This document shows, one piece after another, positions 16,621 to 26,900 of a stretch of 64,000 nt of DNA. A model generated the notes under the pieces. It made no database searches and was not told the origin of the DNA. It worked only from the letters and a program-made list of their open reading frames with translations. Numbering within the stretch: the stretch's first letter is position 1; every line of letters begins with the position of its first letter. The translations under genes and the position numbers were made by a program. The stretch covers positions 248,001 through 312,000 of the forward strand of contig NZ_JAJHPV010000004.1 in assembly GCF_020831365.1 (NCBI RefSeq). The letters run 5' to 3'. The stretch is from Massilia agrisoli (GTDB lineage Bacteria > Pseudomonadota > Gammaproteobacteria > Burkholderiales > Burkholderiaceae_D).

Positions 16621-17718
16621 TTAGTCGAAAGTCGGGGATTCGACGCCGAGGATCTTGTGCAGTTTCGGCGAGGTCGTCGTGTACTGCATGTGGATCTTTT
16701 TGTCCGGGAAGATGTAGGGCGCGGCGCCAAAGGCGGCCAGCGCTGCTTCGTGGAAGCCCGACAGGATCAGCTTCTTCTTGCCCGGGTAGGTGTTGATATC
16801 GCCCACCGCAAAGATGCCTGGCACGTTGGTCTCGAACTTTTCGGTGTCCATGACCTTCAGCTGGCGGCGTTCGATGTCGAGGCCCCATTCAGCGATCGGG
16901 CCGAGCTTCGGCGACAGGCCGAAGAACACCAGCAGCATGTCGAGCGGCACGCGGCGGGTGACGCCGTCGGCGCCGGTTACTTTCACTTCGGACAGCTTGC
17001 CGTCCTTGGCGTCAAAGCCGGTGACCTGGCCGGTGATCAGCTGCATTTCGTACTCGTCGCACAGGGCCTTCATCTTGGCCACCGAGGCAGGCGCGGCGCG
17101 GAAGTCTTCGCGGCGGTGCACCAGCACCACCGATTCGGCCTTGCCGACGAAGTTCAGGGCCCAGTCGAGCGCCGAGTCGCCGCCGCCGCAGACCACCAGG
17201 TTCTTGCCTTCGAAAATCGAAGGGTCCTTGACGCGGTAGTGCAGCTGGCTGTTTTCGAACGCTTCGATGCCGTCCACCTTCAGGGTGCGCGCCTGGAACG
17301 AGCCGACGCCGGCGGCGATGAAGATGGTCTTGGTGATGAAGCGGGTCCCAAGCGAGGTTTCGACGTTGAAGCGGCTGTCTTCGCGGCGCTGCACGCCGGT
17401 CACTTCCTGGCCCAGGTGGAAGGTCGGCTCGAACGGCTCGATCTGCTTGAGCAGGTTGTCGGTCAGTTCCTGGCCGGTGCACACCGGCACGGCAGGGATG
17501 TCGTAGATCGGCTTGTCCGGATACAGTTCAACGCACTGTCCGCCCACTGCCGGCAGGGAGTCGATCACGTGGGCCTTGATTTCGAGCAGGCCGAGTTCGA
17601 ACACCTGGAACAGACCGACCGGGCCCGCGCCGATAATGACGGCATCGGTTTCGATTGCGCCGGAAAAGGTACTGTTGGCAGCGACGCTGCCTGCTTCGTG
17701 GGTGGCGGAGATTGTCAT
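16621..17718 (-). CDS. Ferredoxin--NADP(+) reductase, thioredoxin-reductase-like
   Basis: 365 aa from the ATG at 17718, with AGGAAG upstream. FAD-binding [14 protein letters not shown] lies near residue 31, followed by [21 protein letters not shown]. The NADPH site is [12 protein letters not shown], and the FAD-contacting [20 protein letters not shown] is near the C-terminus. No CxxC redox pair is present at the thioredoxin-reductase position, which fits the TrxR-like ferredoxin-NADP reductases rather than TrxB. It should pass electrons between NADPH and ferredoxin; fdxA lies just upstream on the same strand, 115 bases away, a natural partner by position. Confidence 0.92.
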   Translation of the reverse strand: MTISATHEAGSVAANSTFSGAIETDAVIIGAGPVGLFQVFELGLLEIKAHVIDSLPAVGGQCVELYPDKPIYDIPAVPVCTGQELTDNLLKQIEPFEPTFHLGQEVTGVQRREDSRFNVETSLGTRFITKTIFIAAGVGSFQARTLKVDGIEAFENSQLHYRVKDPSIFEGKNLVVCGGGDSALDWALNFVGKAESVVLVHRREDFRAAPASVAKMKALCDEYEMQLITGQVTGFDAKDGKLSEVKVTGADGVTRRVPLDMLLVFFGLSPKLGPIAEWGLDIERRQLKVMDTEKFETNVPGIFAVGDINTYPGKKKLILSGFHEAALAAFGAAPYIFPDKKIHMQYTTTSPKLHKILGVESPTFD

Positions 17719-17832
17719 ACGATTACTTCCTGTTGATTTTTGATGGGTGTCGCAGGGGGCGCCAGGGTCGCGCCGCACAGGCGCTTGCGCCGGCTTGCAA
17801 CAAGCCGGGCCAGGACGCGGCGCCCGGACCGC

Positions 17833-18156
17833 TTAGCGGATCAGTTTGTCCAGCTTGTCCTTGACGTCCTTCCACTCCTCGGCATCCGGGAGGGGCGGCT
17901 TGGTCTTGGTGATCGATGGCCAGGCGCGCGCCAGTTCAACGTTGATCTTGATGAACTGCTGCTGGTCGGACGGCACGTCTTCCTCGGCGTAGATCGCGTT
18001 GACGGGACATTCAGCCACGCAGACTGCGCAGTCGATGCACTCGTCCGGATCGATCGTCAGAAAATTCGGGCCTTCCCGGAAACAATCTACCGGGCATACA
18101 TCGACGCAATCAGTGTAGCGACATGCGATGCACGATTCGGTGACAACGTGGGTCAT
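17833..18156 (-). CDS. fdxA: 7Fe-8S ferredoxin FdxA
   Basis: 107 aa, the normal FdxA length, starting [20 protein letters not shown]. The first cluster region is [18 protein letters not shown] and the second is [16 protein letters not shown], the pattern of a [3Fe-4S]/[4Fe-4S] ferredoxin. The C-terminal ~45 residues are the usual acidic/Lys-rich extension. AGGA precedes the ATG at 18156. It is a soluble electron carrier. Followed on the same strand by a ferredoxin-NADP reductase-like gene. Confidence 0.96.
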   Translation of the reverse strand: MTHVVTESCIACRYTDCVDVCPVDCFREGPNFLTIDPDECIDCAVCVAECPVNAIYAEEDVPSDQQQFIKINVELARAWPSITKTKPPLPDAEEWKDVKDKLDKLIR

Positions 18157-18356
18157 AACAGTCCTATGAGTAAAATGGGTATTGCGGGTGGCGCTGGGAG
18201 TGCCCGCCAACCATAGCAAAGCACTGTATTTTAAGGCAATTCGGTTTTTCCCACAATTCAGGCTTAGACACTATACAAATAAGCAAATGCAGGCCGGGCC
18301 TGCAGATTTGCCATAAATTCAACAAGTTGGGCGGCGCGCCAGTGCCGCCAGGCGCC

Positions 18357-18641
18357 TTATCCGCCACCGCGCAGCCGGTCAATCACCGGTTTCCAGCGCG
18401 CGCAGGCCGGGCCGCCGTCCTCCGCGAACTCGACCGTGCGGCACTGCTGGCCGTCGTCGACCGTGATCTCCCAATGCGGGATGTCGGCGCCCACCACCGG
18501 CGGCGGCTCGGGCGCATGGAAGAAATCCAGGTTCTGCAACAGCGACTCGATCGCCTCGCCCTGCGCCAGCCGGGCCGTGTCGACCTCGTAGTGTTCCACC
18601 GTGCCGGCGAAGCCGCCGCTGCCTTTGACCGAGATTTTCAT
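18357..18641 (-). CDS. Emfourin-like protease inhibitor
   Basis: 94 aa, starting MKISVKGSGGFAGTVEHYEV. Small, soluble, with a strand-rich layout and features such as LDFFHA, HWEITVDDG and TVEFAEDG that resemble emfourin, the proteinaceous inhibitor encoded beside protealysin-like M4 proteases. Its ATG overlaps the TGA of the M4-like protease (ATGA), so the two are translationally coupled. Emfourin homologs bind and block their cognate protease; that this one does so is inferred from family and context. No signal peptide is present, matching the protease. Confidence 0.82.
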   Translation of the reverse strand: MKISVKGSGGFAGTVEHYEVDTARLAQGEAIESLLQNLDFFHAPEPPPVVGADIPHWEITVDDGQQCRTVEFAEDGGPACARWKPVIDRLRGGG

Positions 18642-20119
18642 GGTGCGGGCAGCGCGCTGCGGTTGCCGTCGTTGGCGGTGTCGTCGCGCACCAGGGTCTC
18701 GCCGTTGCGGCCATGCTCGGCGCACCAGCGGGCCAGCGCCTGCACTTCGGCGTCGAAGACATGGTCGATGCCGTAGTACTCGGCCAGGTTCATGGTGCCG
18801 CAGCAGGCGCGCCGGTCCTGCAGCGCGCCGGGGGCGTCCTGCACGGCTGGCGCCAGCAGGGTCCCGGGCGGCAGGTCCTCGGTCAGCGCCACCGGCGACT
18901 CGACCACCTCGCGCGCGACAAAGCGGTTGCGGATGAAGTTGCGGTATTCGGCCGGACGGCCATCCTCGGTGGTGATGCGCACCATCTCGTTGACCACGTC
19001 GACATAGGTCGCCGCGCGGTCGGGCGCGCCGATCATCGCGCGCAGCACCAGGCCGCGCAGGTAGTCGCCGACCCGGTGCAGCACCGCGGCGTCGTCCAGC
19101 ATGCCGGGGTCGCGCTCGTGGTTGAACATGTCGGCCAAAATGTCGTACACGGCGCCGGTGAACACCTGCGAAATCGCATGCACCTCGCTGCCGGCCTGCG
19201 ACAGGGTGATGTCGTTGTCGGCGTTGCGCAGGCCGTTCGAGCGGCCCAGCGCCAGCCCGAACTGCTCGGCGATGTCGGCCAAAAAGGTCTTGTCGTGCAG
19301 GCGCGCCTTGGTCTGGGCGATGATTGCCTCGCACTGGTCGAGCTGCGACAGCGCCAGGAAGATCGCGGTCAGGTCGCCGAAGGCTTCGTGCAGGCCGCCG
19401 GTCTGGGGCGGATTGTCGGCCAGCAGCCAGTCAGGCTTGAGGCCATCGAGCACCGCGTGGCCGGTTTCGTGCGAGACGATGTCGAACGAGCGGCAGGTGT
19501 ACACGCGCTCGACCGCGTCGGAGGGGATGAAGTCGCCAAACTTCAGGCAGCACTGCGAGCGGCTGTAGAAGGCGTTCATCGTATTGGGCAGGCCGTGCGG
19601 GAAGATTTGCAGCGGCGCCGTGTCGATGCTGCTGTTCCACTGCCACGGCAGCGGGGTTTCGCCGTCGCCGCCGGCCAGCGCGCGCTGGTACATGGTCAGG
19701 GTCTGGCGCACCACCGCGAAGGTATGCACCGCGTCGAACTGCGGCGTGTCGGGCGCGGTGACAAAGTCGCCGAAGGCATTCGGGCTGACCGGGGCGATGC
19801 CCGGCTCGCCGTACATGATGCGGGCGTCGCGCGGGCCGGCCAGCACAATCCCGGGCAAGAACACCTTGCGCGTGCCGATCTCGCTGACCGACGGGTCCTG
19901 CTTCCACATCAGCACGCGCGCGCCGAAGGCGTAGGGCAGGGGAACCGGCTCGGGCGCCGGCTGGTCGGCCAGGCCGATGCGCGGCTTGCCCGGCTCGAGC
20001 ACCAGGGCAGCGGCCTTGCGGTGCTGGCGGTACGACGCCGTCGGCGTCGGCACGAAGCTGACGGGCGCCTGCTCGCGGTCGGGCAGGGCGGCAAGGGGCT
20101 GGTTTTCGCGATCATCCAT
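18638..20119 (-). CDS. M4-family-like metalloprotease (protealysin group context)
   Basis: 493 aa from the ATG at 20119, with GGAG eight bases upstream. The zinc site is complete: HETGH (His217, Glu218, His221) and a downstream GGLHEAFGDL, where Glu245 is the likely third ligand, as in the GxxNExxxD motif of M4 enzymes. It has no signal peptide, so it is probably cytosolic or released without Sec. The N-terminal ~200 residues are not recognised as a standard M4 propeptide. A cluster of Cys (RSQCCLKF, RRACCGTM) is unusual for the family. The inhibitor gene overlaps its stop codon, implying matched synthesis of enzyme and inhibitor. Confidence 0.85.
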   Translation of the reverse strand: MDDRENQPLAALPDREQAPVSFVPTPTASYRQHRKAAALVLEPGKPRIGLADQPAPEPVPLPYAFGARVLMWKQDPSVSEIGTRKVFLPGIVLAGPRDARIMYGEPGIAPVSPNAFGDFVTAPDTPQFDAVHTFAVVRQTLTMYQRALAGGDGETPLPWQWNSSIDTAPLQIFPHGLPNTMNAFYSRSQCCLKFGDFIPSDAVERVYTCRSFDIVSHETGHAVLDGLKPDWLLADNPPQTGGLHEAFGDLTAIFLALSQLDQCEAIIAQTKARLHDKTFLADIAEQFGLALGRSNGLRNADNDITLSQAGSEVHAISQVFTGAVYDILADMFNHERDPGMLDDAAVLHRVGDYLRGLVLRAMIGAPDRAATYVDVVNEMVRITTEDGRPAEYRNFIRNRFVAREVVESPVALTEDLPPGTLLAPAVQDAPGALQDRRACCGTMNLAEYYGIDHVFDAEVQALARWCAEHGRNGETLVRDDTANDGNRSALPAP

Positions 20120-20257
20120 TGTTATTTCTCCGCAAGTAGCGTGCACCAATGATGGCTGGCGGCAACGTTCACAGGGAAATAGTGGCGCTTCGCGGTCAAA
20201 CTTCGTTTGATGACGCGCAAGCGCCCGGCGAAAGCGGGGTGAAATCGTGAAGCCGTG

Positions 20258-21499
20258 TTAAATCAGGAACATCACCACGGCCATCGCGGTCGGCAGCAGG
20301 GCGCCCAGCAGCAGGCCGCCCAGCCCGATCGATTCGTCGTTGAAGCCGTCGCGCAGCAGGGCCACGCCGGCCGGGTTGGGCGCGTTGGCGATCACCGTCA
20401 GGCCGCCGCCGGCCACGGCGCCCGCCACCAGCATGTACTTGGCGTGGTCGGACAGGCCGACGATCAGCGAGCCGAGGTAGGTCAGGGCGGCATTGTCGGT
20501 GACGGCGGTCAGGGCGACGGCGCTGAAGAACAGCGCGGTCGGTTCCAGGCTGGCGACGATCGGCTGCAGCCACCATTGCTGCATGCCGCCCAGTACCACC
20601 AGCCCGGCCAGGAAGAAGCCGACCAGCAGGCCTTCGCGCAGGATCAGCGGCGACTGGTATTTTTCGTATGCCTGGGTGAAGCCGAGGAACAGCAGGAACA
20701 GGCCGATGAAGATCACCGGATGGTGGGCGAATGCGACCACGCCGGCCAGGAACGCCAGGTGGATGGCGCGCACTGCCAGCGGGGCAGGCGTGTCGGCCGA
20801 AGTCGCCACCTCGTCGGTGATGTAGCGCTGCAGCAGGTAGGTGACGACGGTGGCGTTGACCAGCACCGCGACGGCGGCGCGCCAGCCGAAGGTGGCGGCC
20901 ATGAAGGCCGAGTCCCAGCCCCAGGTCGAGGCGACCATCAGCACCGGCGGCGCGGCGAAGGAGGTCAGTGTGCCGCCGATCGAGATGTTCACGAACAGCA
21001 CGCCGAGGGCCGCATACTTCAGCCATTCCGGCTTGTTCTTGGTGAACACGGTAGGCGCCAGCATCAGCGCGGCCAAGGTCATGGCGGCCGGCTCGGTAAT
21101 CAGGGAGCCGATCAGCGGCACCGCCGCCAGGCACAGCCACACGCGCGCCACCGCGGTGCGGACCGGGAGCATTTTTGCGACGATCGAAATCATCCCGCGC
21201 ACGGTCTCGAGCACCGGGCGCGAGGCCGCCACCACCATGATGACGAACACGAACAGGGGCTCGGTGAAGGTGCGCGATTCGGCGTACTCCACTGCCGCGG
21301 CGCCGCCTGACACGATCGCCATCGTCACGATCAGCACGAAGGCCCACAGCCCGAACACGACTTCGATTTCACCGAAGAAGTGCAGCAGCCCGGCGTGGCG
21401 GGGATACTTGTCGGCCAGGCGTTCGAAAGACTTGGCGGCGAAGGTGTGGGCAAGCGCCAGTCCGAAGATGATGGCTGCGATCAGCTGGATGTTTGTCAT
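20258..21499 (-). CDS. Putative Na+/H+ antiporter (membrane protein)
   Basis: 413 aa from the ATG at 21499 (MTNIQLIAAI); a TTG three codons upstream is an alternative and neither has a clear ribosome site. About eleven hydrophobic segments cover the protein. Internal similarity between halves (for example PVLETVRGMI with LLIGSLI..EPAA, and later TALFFSAVALTAVTDNAALT) resembles the Na_H_antiport_3/ArsB-NhaD type of transporters. The ion specificity is assigned by resemblance only. The gene is monocistronic, with an intergenic gap to the protease gene and a divergent gene upstream. Confidence 0.82.
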   Translation of the reverse strand: MTNIQLIAAIIFGLALAHTFAAKSFERLADKYPRHAGLLHFFGEIEVVFGLWAFVLIVTMAIVSGGAAAVEYAESRTFTEPLFVFVIMVVAASRPVLETVRGMISIVAKMLPVRTAVARVWLCLAAVPLIGSLITEPAAMTLAALMLAPTVFTKNKPEWLKYAALGVLFVNISIGGTLTSFAAPPVLMVASTWGWDSAFMAATFGWRAAVAVLVNATVVTYLLQRYITDEVATSADTPAPLAVRAIHLAFLAGVVAFAHHPVIFIGLFLLFLGFTQAYEKYQSPLILREGLLVGFFLAGLVVLGGMQQWWLQPIVASLEPTALFFSAVALTAVTDNAALTYLGSLIVGLSDHAKYMLVAGAVAGGGLTVIANAPNPAGVALLRDGFNDESIGLGGLLLGALLPTAMAVVMFLI

Positions 21500-21625
21500 G
21501 GTCGGCAAGGTAAAGAATGATCCGTATTATTGCCGATTTCACTACCCAGCTGGCAAGTGATGCGCGGCCGGCCGGGCCCGGCTTTGGTATCATGCGCGCT
21601 TTTGTTTTGATTTGGGAAGAGCCTC

Positions 21626-21907
21626 ATGGCTGACATCAGCATCGTCCAGGCCCACAGCCTGACGCCGGAACGAGCGCGCGCGGCGGCGCAAGAAGTGGCC
21701 GACAAGATCGCCCGCGAATATGGCCTGGCCTGCAAGTGGGAGGGCGACGTCCTGCGTTTCGAACGCAGCGGCGTGCATGGCGCGCTGACCCTGGGCGCGC
21801 AACAGGCGGCAATGGAAATTAACCTGGGATTCCTGATGGGCGCGTTTGCGCCATCGATCCGCGCGAAGGTGGCGGAGAAGATGCAGAAGGTGTTTGCAGC
21901 CGCATAA
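21626..21907 (+). CDS. Polyhydroxyalkanoic acid system family protein
   Basis: 93 aa, starting MADISIVQAHSLTPERARAA. It matches the small PHA-granule-region family (PF09650 type): one basic helix with EVADKIAREYGLACKWEGDV, then LRFERSGVHGAL and a final helix APSIRAKVAEKMQKVF. Members are encoded near PHA genes and thought to act on granules or their regulation; the exact role is not fixed. It stands alone here, 5 kb from phaZ. Immediately downstream is REP copy B, probably serving as its 3' end. Confidence 0.88.
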   Translation: MADISIVQAHSLTPERARAAAQEVADKIAREYGLACKWEGDVLRFERSGVHGALTLGAQQAAMEINLGFLMGAFAPSIRAKVAEKMQKVFAAA

Positions 21908-21979
21908 CGTCGTTCCCGCGGATGCGGGAACCCATGGCATGCTTGCCCAGCATGGGTTCCCGCCTGCGCGGGAACGACA
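21907..21979. repeat. REP-like palindromic element, copy B
   Basis: The left hairpin CGTTCCCGCGGATGCGGGAAC and the right hairpin GTTCCCGCCTGCGCGGGAAC are themselves joined by CCATG...CATGG arms into one long palindrome. It fills the gap between the convergent PHA-system and ACBP genes. Confidence 0.88.
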
Positions 21980-21984
21980 TGTCA

Positions 21985-22239
21985 TCAGCCCTTCAATTCC
22001 TCGATCAGGTCGATGTACTGCTGCATCGCCTCATCTTGCGACGTGCCCTTGAGCGCATCCCATGCGTCGAACTTGGCGCGGTTGACGAAGTCGGTCATGC
22101 CCGGGCGCTCGCCCTGCACGTCGCCGCTCGATCCCTGCTTGTACAGCGCATAGATCTTCAGCAAGGTCATGTTGTCCGGACGCTCCGGCAAGTTCTTCGA
22201 ATCGGCCTGGGCCTGGGCGAATTGTTCCTGCAAGCTCAT
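21985..22239 (-). CDS. Acyl-CoA-binding protein
   Basis: 84 aa, the normal ACBP size. Typical elements are present: LKIYALYKQGSSGDVQGERP and KFDAWDALKGTSQDEAMQQY, which carry the acyl-CoA-contacting Tyr and Lys positions of the four-helix fold. It is a cytosolic carrier of long-chain acyl-CoA. It follows the FKBP gene by nine bases, and its ribosome site GGAG overlaps the FKBP stop codon (TAAGGAG), so the two are coupled. A link with the nearby PHA genes is plausible but only positional. Confidence 0.95.
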   Translation of the reverse strand: MSLQEQFAQAQADSKNLPERPDNMTLLKIYALYKQGSSGDVQGERPGMTDFVNRAKFDAWDALKGTSQDEAMQQYIDLIEELKG

Positions 22240-22248
22240 GACGGCTCC

Positions 22249-22605
22249 TTAAACGGCCAGCAGTTCGACGTCGAAGATCAGCGTGGCGTTTGGCGGGATC
22301 ACGCCGCCGGCGCCGCGCGCGCCATAGCCCAGTGCCGCCGGGATGGTCAGGCGGCGCTTGCCGCCGACCTTCATGCCCTGCACGCCTTCGTCCCAGCCGC
22401 GGATGACCTGGCCGGCGCCGAGGTTGAACTGGAACGGGTCGTTGCGGTCCTTGCTCGAATCGAATTTCGCGCCCTGGCTGCCGTCGTCGTTGCGCAGCCA
22501 GCCGGTGTAGTGCACGGTGACCTTCTGGCCGGCTTTCGCTTCGGCGCCTTCGCCAACGGTGCTGTCTTCGTACTGCAGGCCGGATTCAGTAGTGGTGGTG
22601 GACAT
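22249..22605 (-). CDS. FKBP-type peptidyl-prolyl cis-trans isomerase
   Basis: 118 aa from the ATG at 22605 (MSTTTTESGLQYEDST), with AAGGA upstream; the longer upstream frame was rejected. It is a single FKBP domain: KVTVHYTGWL, FDSSKDRNDPFQFNLGAGQV, IRGWDEGVQGMKVGGKRRL, IPAALGYGARGAGGVIPPNA and FDVELL. It lacks a signal peptide and is cytosolic. It shares a transcript with the acyl-CoA-binding protein gene. Confidence 0.96.
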   Translation of the reverse strand: MSTTTTESGLQYEDSTVGEGAEAKAGQKVTVHYTGWLRNDDGSQGAKFDSSKDRNDPFQFNLGAGQVIRGWDEGVQGMKVGGKRRLTIPAALGYGARGAGGVIPPNATLIFDVELLAV

Positions 22606-22742
22606 GGTGTTTTCCTTAATGTGTGCGGGTGACCGGGAATTGTAGTCCATGGCGTAGCAATCCGCCAATTGAGCACATGGCAACGCGGACCCGTCGTTTC
22701 GATTATGCTTTGCCTGCACCGACCAACCAATCACCCGAGCCC

Positions 22743-23588
22743 ATGAACCAGAACCTGCTGCGTCCCGTCCTCACCGCTTACGGCCGCGCGCTGCTGTCGC
22801 AGCTGACCGGAAAAATGCTGCTGCTGTCGGTGATCCCCTTCCTGCTGTCGCTGCTGCTGTGGGGCGCGCTGCTGTGGACCGGCCTGCAGCCGATGCTCGA
22901 CACCATGCATGCGCTGTTTGCCGACTACGGCCTGTTCAGCACCAGCGGCAACGTGCTGTCCACGTTTGGGCTGGGCTTCCTGAAAACCGTCATCGTGCCG
23001 CTGCTGGCGCTGTTGATGCTGCTGCCGCTGATGGTGGTGACCGCGCTGCTGTTCATGGGCGTGGTGGCGATGCCGGCGATCGTGCGCCATGTCAGCCAGC
23101 GCCAGTTCCCGCAGCTGGAAAAGAAGCATGGCGGCAGCTTTGCCGGCAGCCTGGCGGTGAACCTGACCGGCTTCCTGATCTTCGTGCCGCTGTGGCTGTT
23201 CTCCCTGCCGCTGTACGCGCTGGCGCCGGTGGCGATCATCGCGCAGGCCGTGCTGTGGGGGTGGCTGACCCAGCGCGTGATGAGCTACGACGCGCTGTCG
23301 GAACACGCCAGCGAAGAAGAGCGGGCCACCCTCATCGCCAGGCACAAGCGCCAGCTGATGCTGATCGGGATCTTCTCCGGCGCGGCCGGCGCCTTGCCGG
23401 GCATCGTGTGGATCGGCGGGACGATCGTCGCGGTGTTCCTGTTCCCGTTTTTGGCGGCGCTGTCGATCTGGCTGTATGTCGTGATCTTCATTTTCACCGG
23501 CCTGTGGTTCCAGTATTACTGCCTGCAGGCCTTGTCGGACCTGCGCGCCGAACGCGCTGCGGGCGGCGCCGTGCAGGCGGTGTCATGA
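22743..23588 (+). CDS. EI24 domain (CysZ-like) integral membrane protein
   Basis: 281 aa from the ATG at 22743. About five hydrophobic segments are visible, including KMLLLSVIPFLLSLLLWGA, FLKTVIVPLLALLMLLPLMV and AVNLTGFLIFVPLWLFSL. The general plan, with GWLTQRVMSYDALSEHAS between membrane segments, matches the bacterial EI24 family, which includes the sulfate importer CysZ. Whether this copy transports sulfate cannot be told; no sulfur genes are nearby. The start lies 137 bases from the divergent FKBP gene. Confidence 0.85.
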   Translation: MNQNLLRPVLTAYGRALLSQLTGKMLLLSVIPFLLSLLLWGALLWTGLQPMLDTMHALFADYGLFSTSGNVLSTFGLGFLKTVIVPLLALLMLLPLMVVTALLFMGVVAMPAIVRHVSQRQFPQLEKKHGGSFAGSLAVNLTGFLIFVPLWLFSLPLYALAPVAIIAQAVLWGWLTQRVMSYDALSEHASEEERATLIARHKRQLMLIGIFSGAAGALPGIVWIGGTIVAVFLFPFLAALSIWLYVVIFIFTGLWFQYYCLQALSDLRAERAAGGAVQAVS

Positions 23589-23974
23589 AGCCGATGCGTT
23601 ATGAATTTTGTATGGAGTGTGAATCTTCGTGCATGAGCAATTTTGCGTGAGCTGTGTACGCTGCCGCACCGACGTGCGTTAACGCTTGGGCAAGGCAAAT
23701 GCGGCCTTTTGTCGCGGCGTTTTTTGCCACCTAACTCAGCCGTTGTTTTTTTGCGAAAATCAAACGCCGAAATCAAACTTTTCTTGAACACGCCTTCGTA
23801 CACAGGGGGTGATGTGGTGGAATGACAGACATGGCGAGACGAAATCTAGAGTGGGATTTCGGGTGTTATCTCGCTAACCACAGTCACTTCAATCACTCGT
23901 ACAGACCAGTTGCAAAGATGGCGAAGGTTGAACGGGTATTCGAAGTAAAATTGATTCAAACCGGTTGAGCCATC
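23589..23974. other. 386-base intergenic region before the PBP-like gene
   Basis: It is less GC-rich than its surroundings and A/T-rich around 23740-23780 and 23940-23960, as expected of a promoter region, but no clear -35/-10 pair was found. No ORF of good quality, tRNA, repeat or riboswitch was recognised. Confidence 0.55.
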
Positions 23975-26900
23975 ATGGAAAGTAATCGTCGTTTTCGACG
24001 GCCCCGCATCATCGTTGACCGCGCAGTGCGCAAAATGCGCGCCCGAGCAGCGTTGAACGCATCGACTAACAGCGCCACAGACAATGTGCCGCACCTGAAC
24101 TACCCGCATCCGCATTTGTCGCTCGTTCCCGATCCTGCGCCAGTGCCGGAAGGGGAAGGCGACATGCCAGAGCCGCAAACAGATAAAAAACCGCCACGCC
24201 GTTTCAAGCTTGTACTGATCCTCGTTTCGCTGCTGCTGCTGGCGCTTGTCGCCGCGCTTGCCGCTTACGAAATGCGCACGTCCACGATGCAGGCCGAGTT
24301 CTTCTCGCGCCTGGCGTCCAAACTCGACTACAAGGTCGGTCCGGGACCGAGCAGCACCATCCGCTTCCCGTCCGACAGCCCGTACGACGCGCGCCTTGGC
24401 TACGCCAACCTGCCCGATTACCTGGGCAAGCTGCAGACCCGTAACTACGTGATCGAAGCGCAGGCGCGCCTGTCGCCGAAGATGGTCGAGATGGCCGACA
24501 TGGGCCTGTTCGCCACCTTCCAGGAAAAGACCAAGGTCGGCCTGTCGATCCTCGACTGCCGCGGCGCGCCGCTGTTCTCGTCGCAGTTCCCGGAACGCTA
24601 TTACGACGGCTTCGACAAGGCGCCTGCGCTGCTGGTCAAGAGCTTGCTGTTCATCGAAAACCGCGAACTGCTCGACACCAAATACCCGAAGCGCAATCCG
24701 GCGGTGGAGTGGGACCGCTTCAGCAAGGCCGTGCTCGACAAATCGCTCAGCGTTTTCACCGGCGGCGACAAGCGCTCGGCCGGCGGCAGCACCCTGGCGA
24801 CCCAGATTGAAAAGTACCGCCATTCGCCGGACGGGCGTACCAGCTCGCTGTCGGAAAAGCTGGTGCAGATGGCCTCGGCCACCTTGCGCGCCTACCAGTA
24901 CGGTGAAGACACCACCCGTGCGCGCCGCCAGATCGTGGTCGACTACCTCAACACCGTGCCGCTGTCGGCCAAGCTTGGCTACGGCGAAGTGAACGGCATC
25001 GGCGACGGCATGTGGGTCTGGTACGGCCGCAAGTTCGAGGACGTCAACCGCGCCCTGAACGGCCGCATCGACACGCCGCAGGCTGCCCAGATCTACAAGG
25101 AAGCACTGAGCCTGATGATCGCCCAGCGCCGTCCGGCCCACTACCTGGGCGCCGGCGACGACGACCTCGAACAGCTGACCAACACCCACCTGCGCGTGCT
25201 GGCCCAGGCCGGCGTGATTCCGCCGGCGCTGCGCGACGCCGCGCTGCGCATGCCGCTCAACCCGTCCGCCTCGTCGGGCGTGGCGCAGCCGGCCGCCAAC
25301 ACCTTCGTCACGCGCAAGGCGTCGAACGCGGTGCGCACCCACCTCGGCGGACTGCTGGGCGACTCGCGCCTGTACAACCTCGACCGCCTCGACCTGTCGG
25401 TCGTCAGCACGCTCGACTCGAACGCGCAGAACGCCGTCACCGCGGTGCTGCGCGAGCTGCGCGACGCCGAGAAGGCAGCCGCCGCCGGCCTCACCGGCAA
25501 GGGCATGCTCGGCAACGGCGACCCGTCCAAAGTGGTCTACAGCTTCACCCTGCTCGAACGCGGCGACAAGGCCAACTACCTGCGCGTGCAGACCGATAAC
25601 TACGACCAGCCGCTCGACATCAACGAAGGCGCCAAGCTGGACCTCGGCTCGACCGCCAAGCTGCGCACCCTGGTGACCTACATGGACATCGTCGACCAGC
25701 TGCACAAGCGCTTTGCCGGCATGGACGCCAAGGCCCTGCGCGCCACTGTCATCGATCCGAAAGACCGCATGTCGCTGTGGGCGGTGGAGTACTTCACGCT
25801 GAACCAGAAGCCGGAAGCGCGCACCCTGCCGGCCATGCTGGAAGCGGCGCTCGAGCGCAAGTACTCGGCCAGCCCGTACGAAGGCTTCTTCACCGGCGGC
25901 GGCCTGCACACCTTCGGCAACTTCAGCAAGCTGGACGACCGCAAGATCATGACGGTGCGCGAAGCGCTGCGCAGCTCGACCAACCTGGTGTTCGTGCGCA
26001 TGATGCGCGACGTGGTCCGCTACTACATGTTCCAGCTGCCTGGATCGTCGGCGGCGCTGCTGGCCGATTCGACCGACCCGCGCCGCGCCGAATACCTGGC
26101 CCGCTTCGCCGACCGCGAAGGCCGGGAGTTCCTGACCCGCTTCTATAACAAGTACCGCGGCAAGAGCCTGGCCGAAGCCGAGAAAGTCCTGCTGGCCAGC
26201 CTGCGCCCGACGCCGACCCGCCTGGCCAACGTGCACCGCACGATCGCGCCGGAAGCGTCCGTCGCGCAGTTCGGCAAGTTCTTGAACGATAACCTGGTGT
26301 CGGCCAATGAAGTCGACCAGGAGCGCATCGAGCGCATGTACGTGCAGTACTCGCCGGCCAACATGTCGCTGGCCGACCGCGGCTACCTCGCCACCATCCA
26401 CCCGCTCGAGCTGTGGCTGGTCGGCTATATGCGCACCCATCCGGGCGCCAAGTTCGCCGAGATCGCCGACGCCAGCGTGCGCGAACGCCAGCTGGTGTAT
26501 GCGTGGCTGTTCAACACCCACCGCAAGCACGCGCAGGACCGCCGCATCGCCGGCCTGCTCGAAGTCGAGGCCTTCCTCAAGATCCATGCGCAGTGGAAGA
26601 AGATGGGCTACCCGTTCGACTCGCTGACGCCGTCGTACGCGACCACGCTGGGCGCGTCGGCCGACCGTCCGGCATCGCTGGCGGAAATGATGGGCATCAT
26701 CGTCAACGGCGGCGTGCGCAAGCCGACCCAGCGCATCGACTCGCTGCACTTCGCCAAGGGCACGCCGTACGAAACGCTGGTCAAGCCGGGCAAGGAAGTG
26801 CAGGGCGAACAGGTGCTGGCGCCGGAAGTGGCGGCAGCGGTGGCCGAAGCGATCCGCGGCGTGGTGTCGGACGGCACCGCCAAGCGGGTCAAGACGGCGT

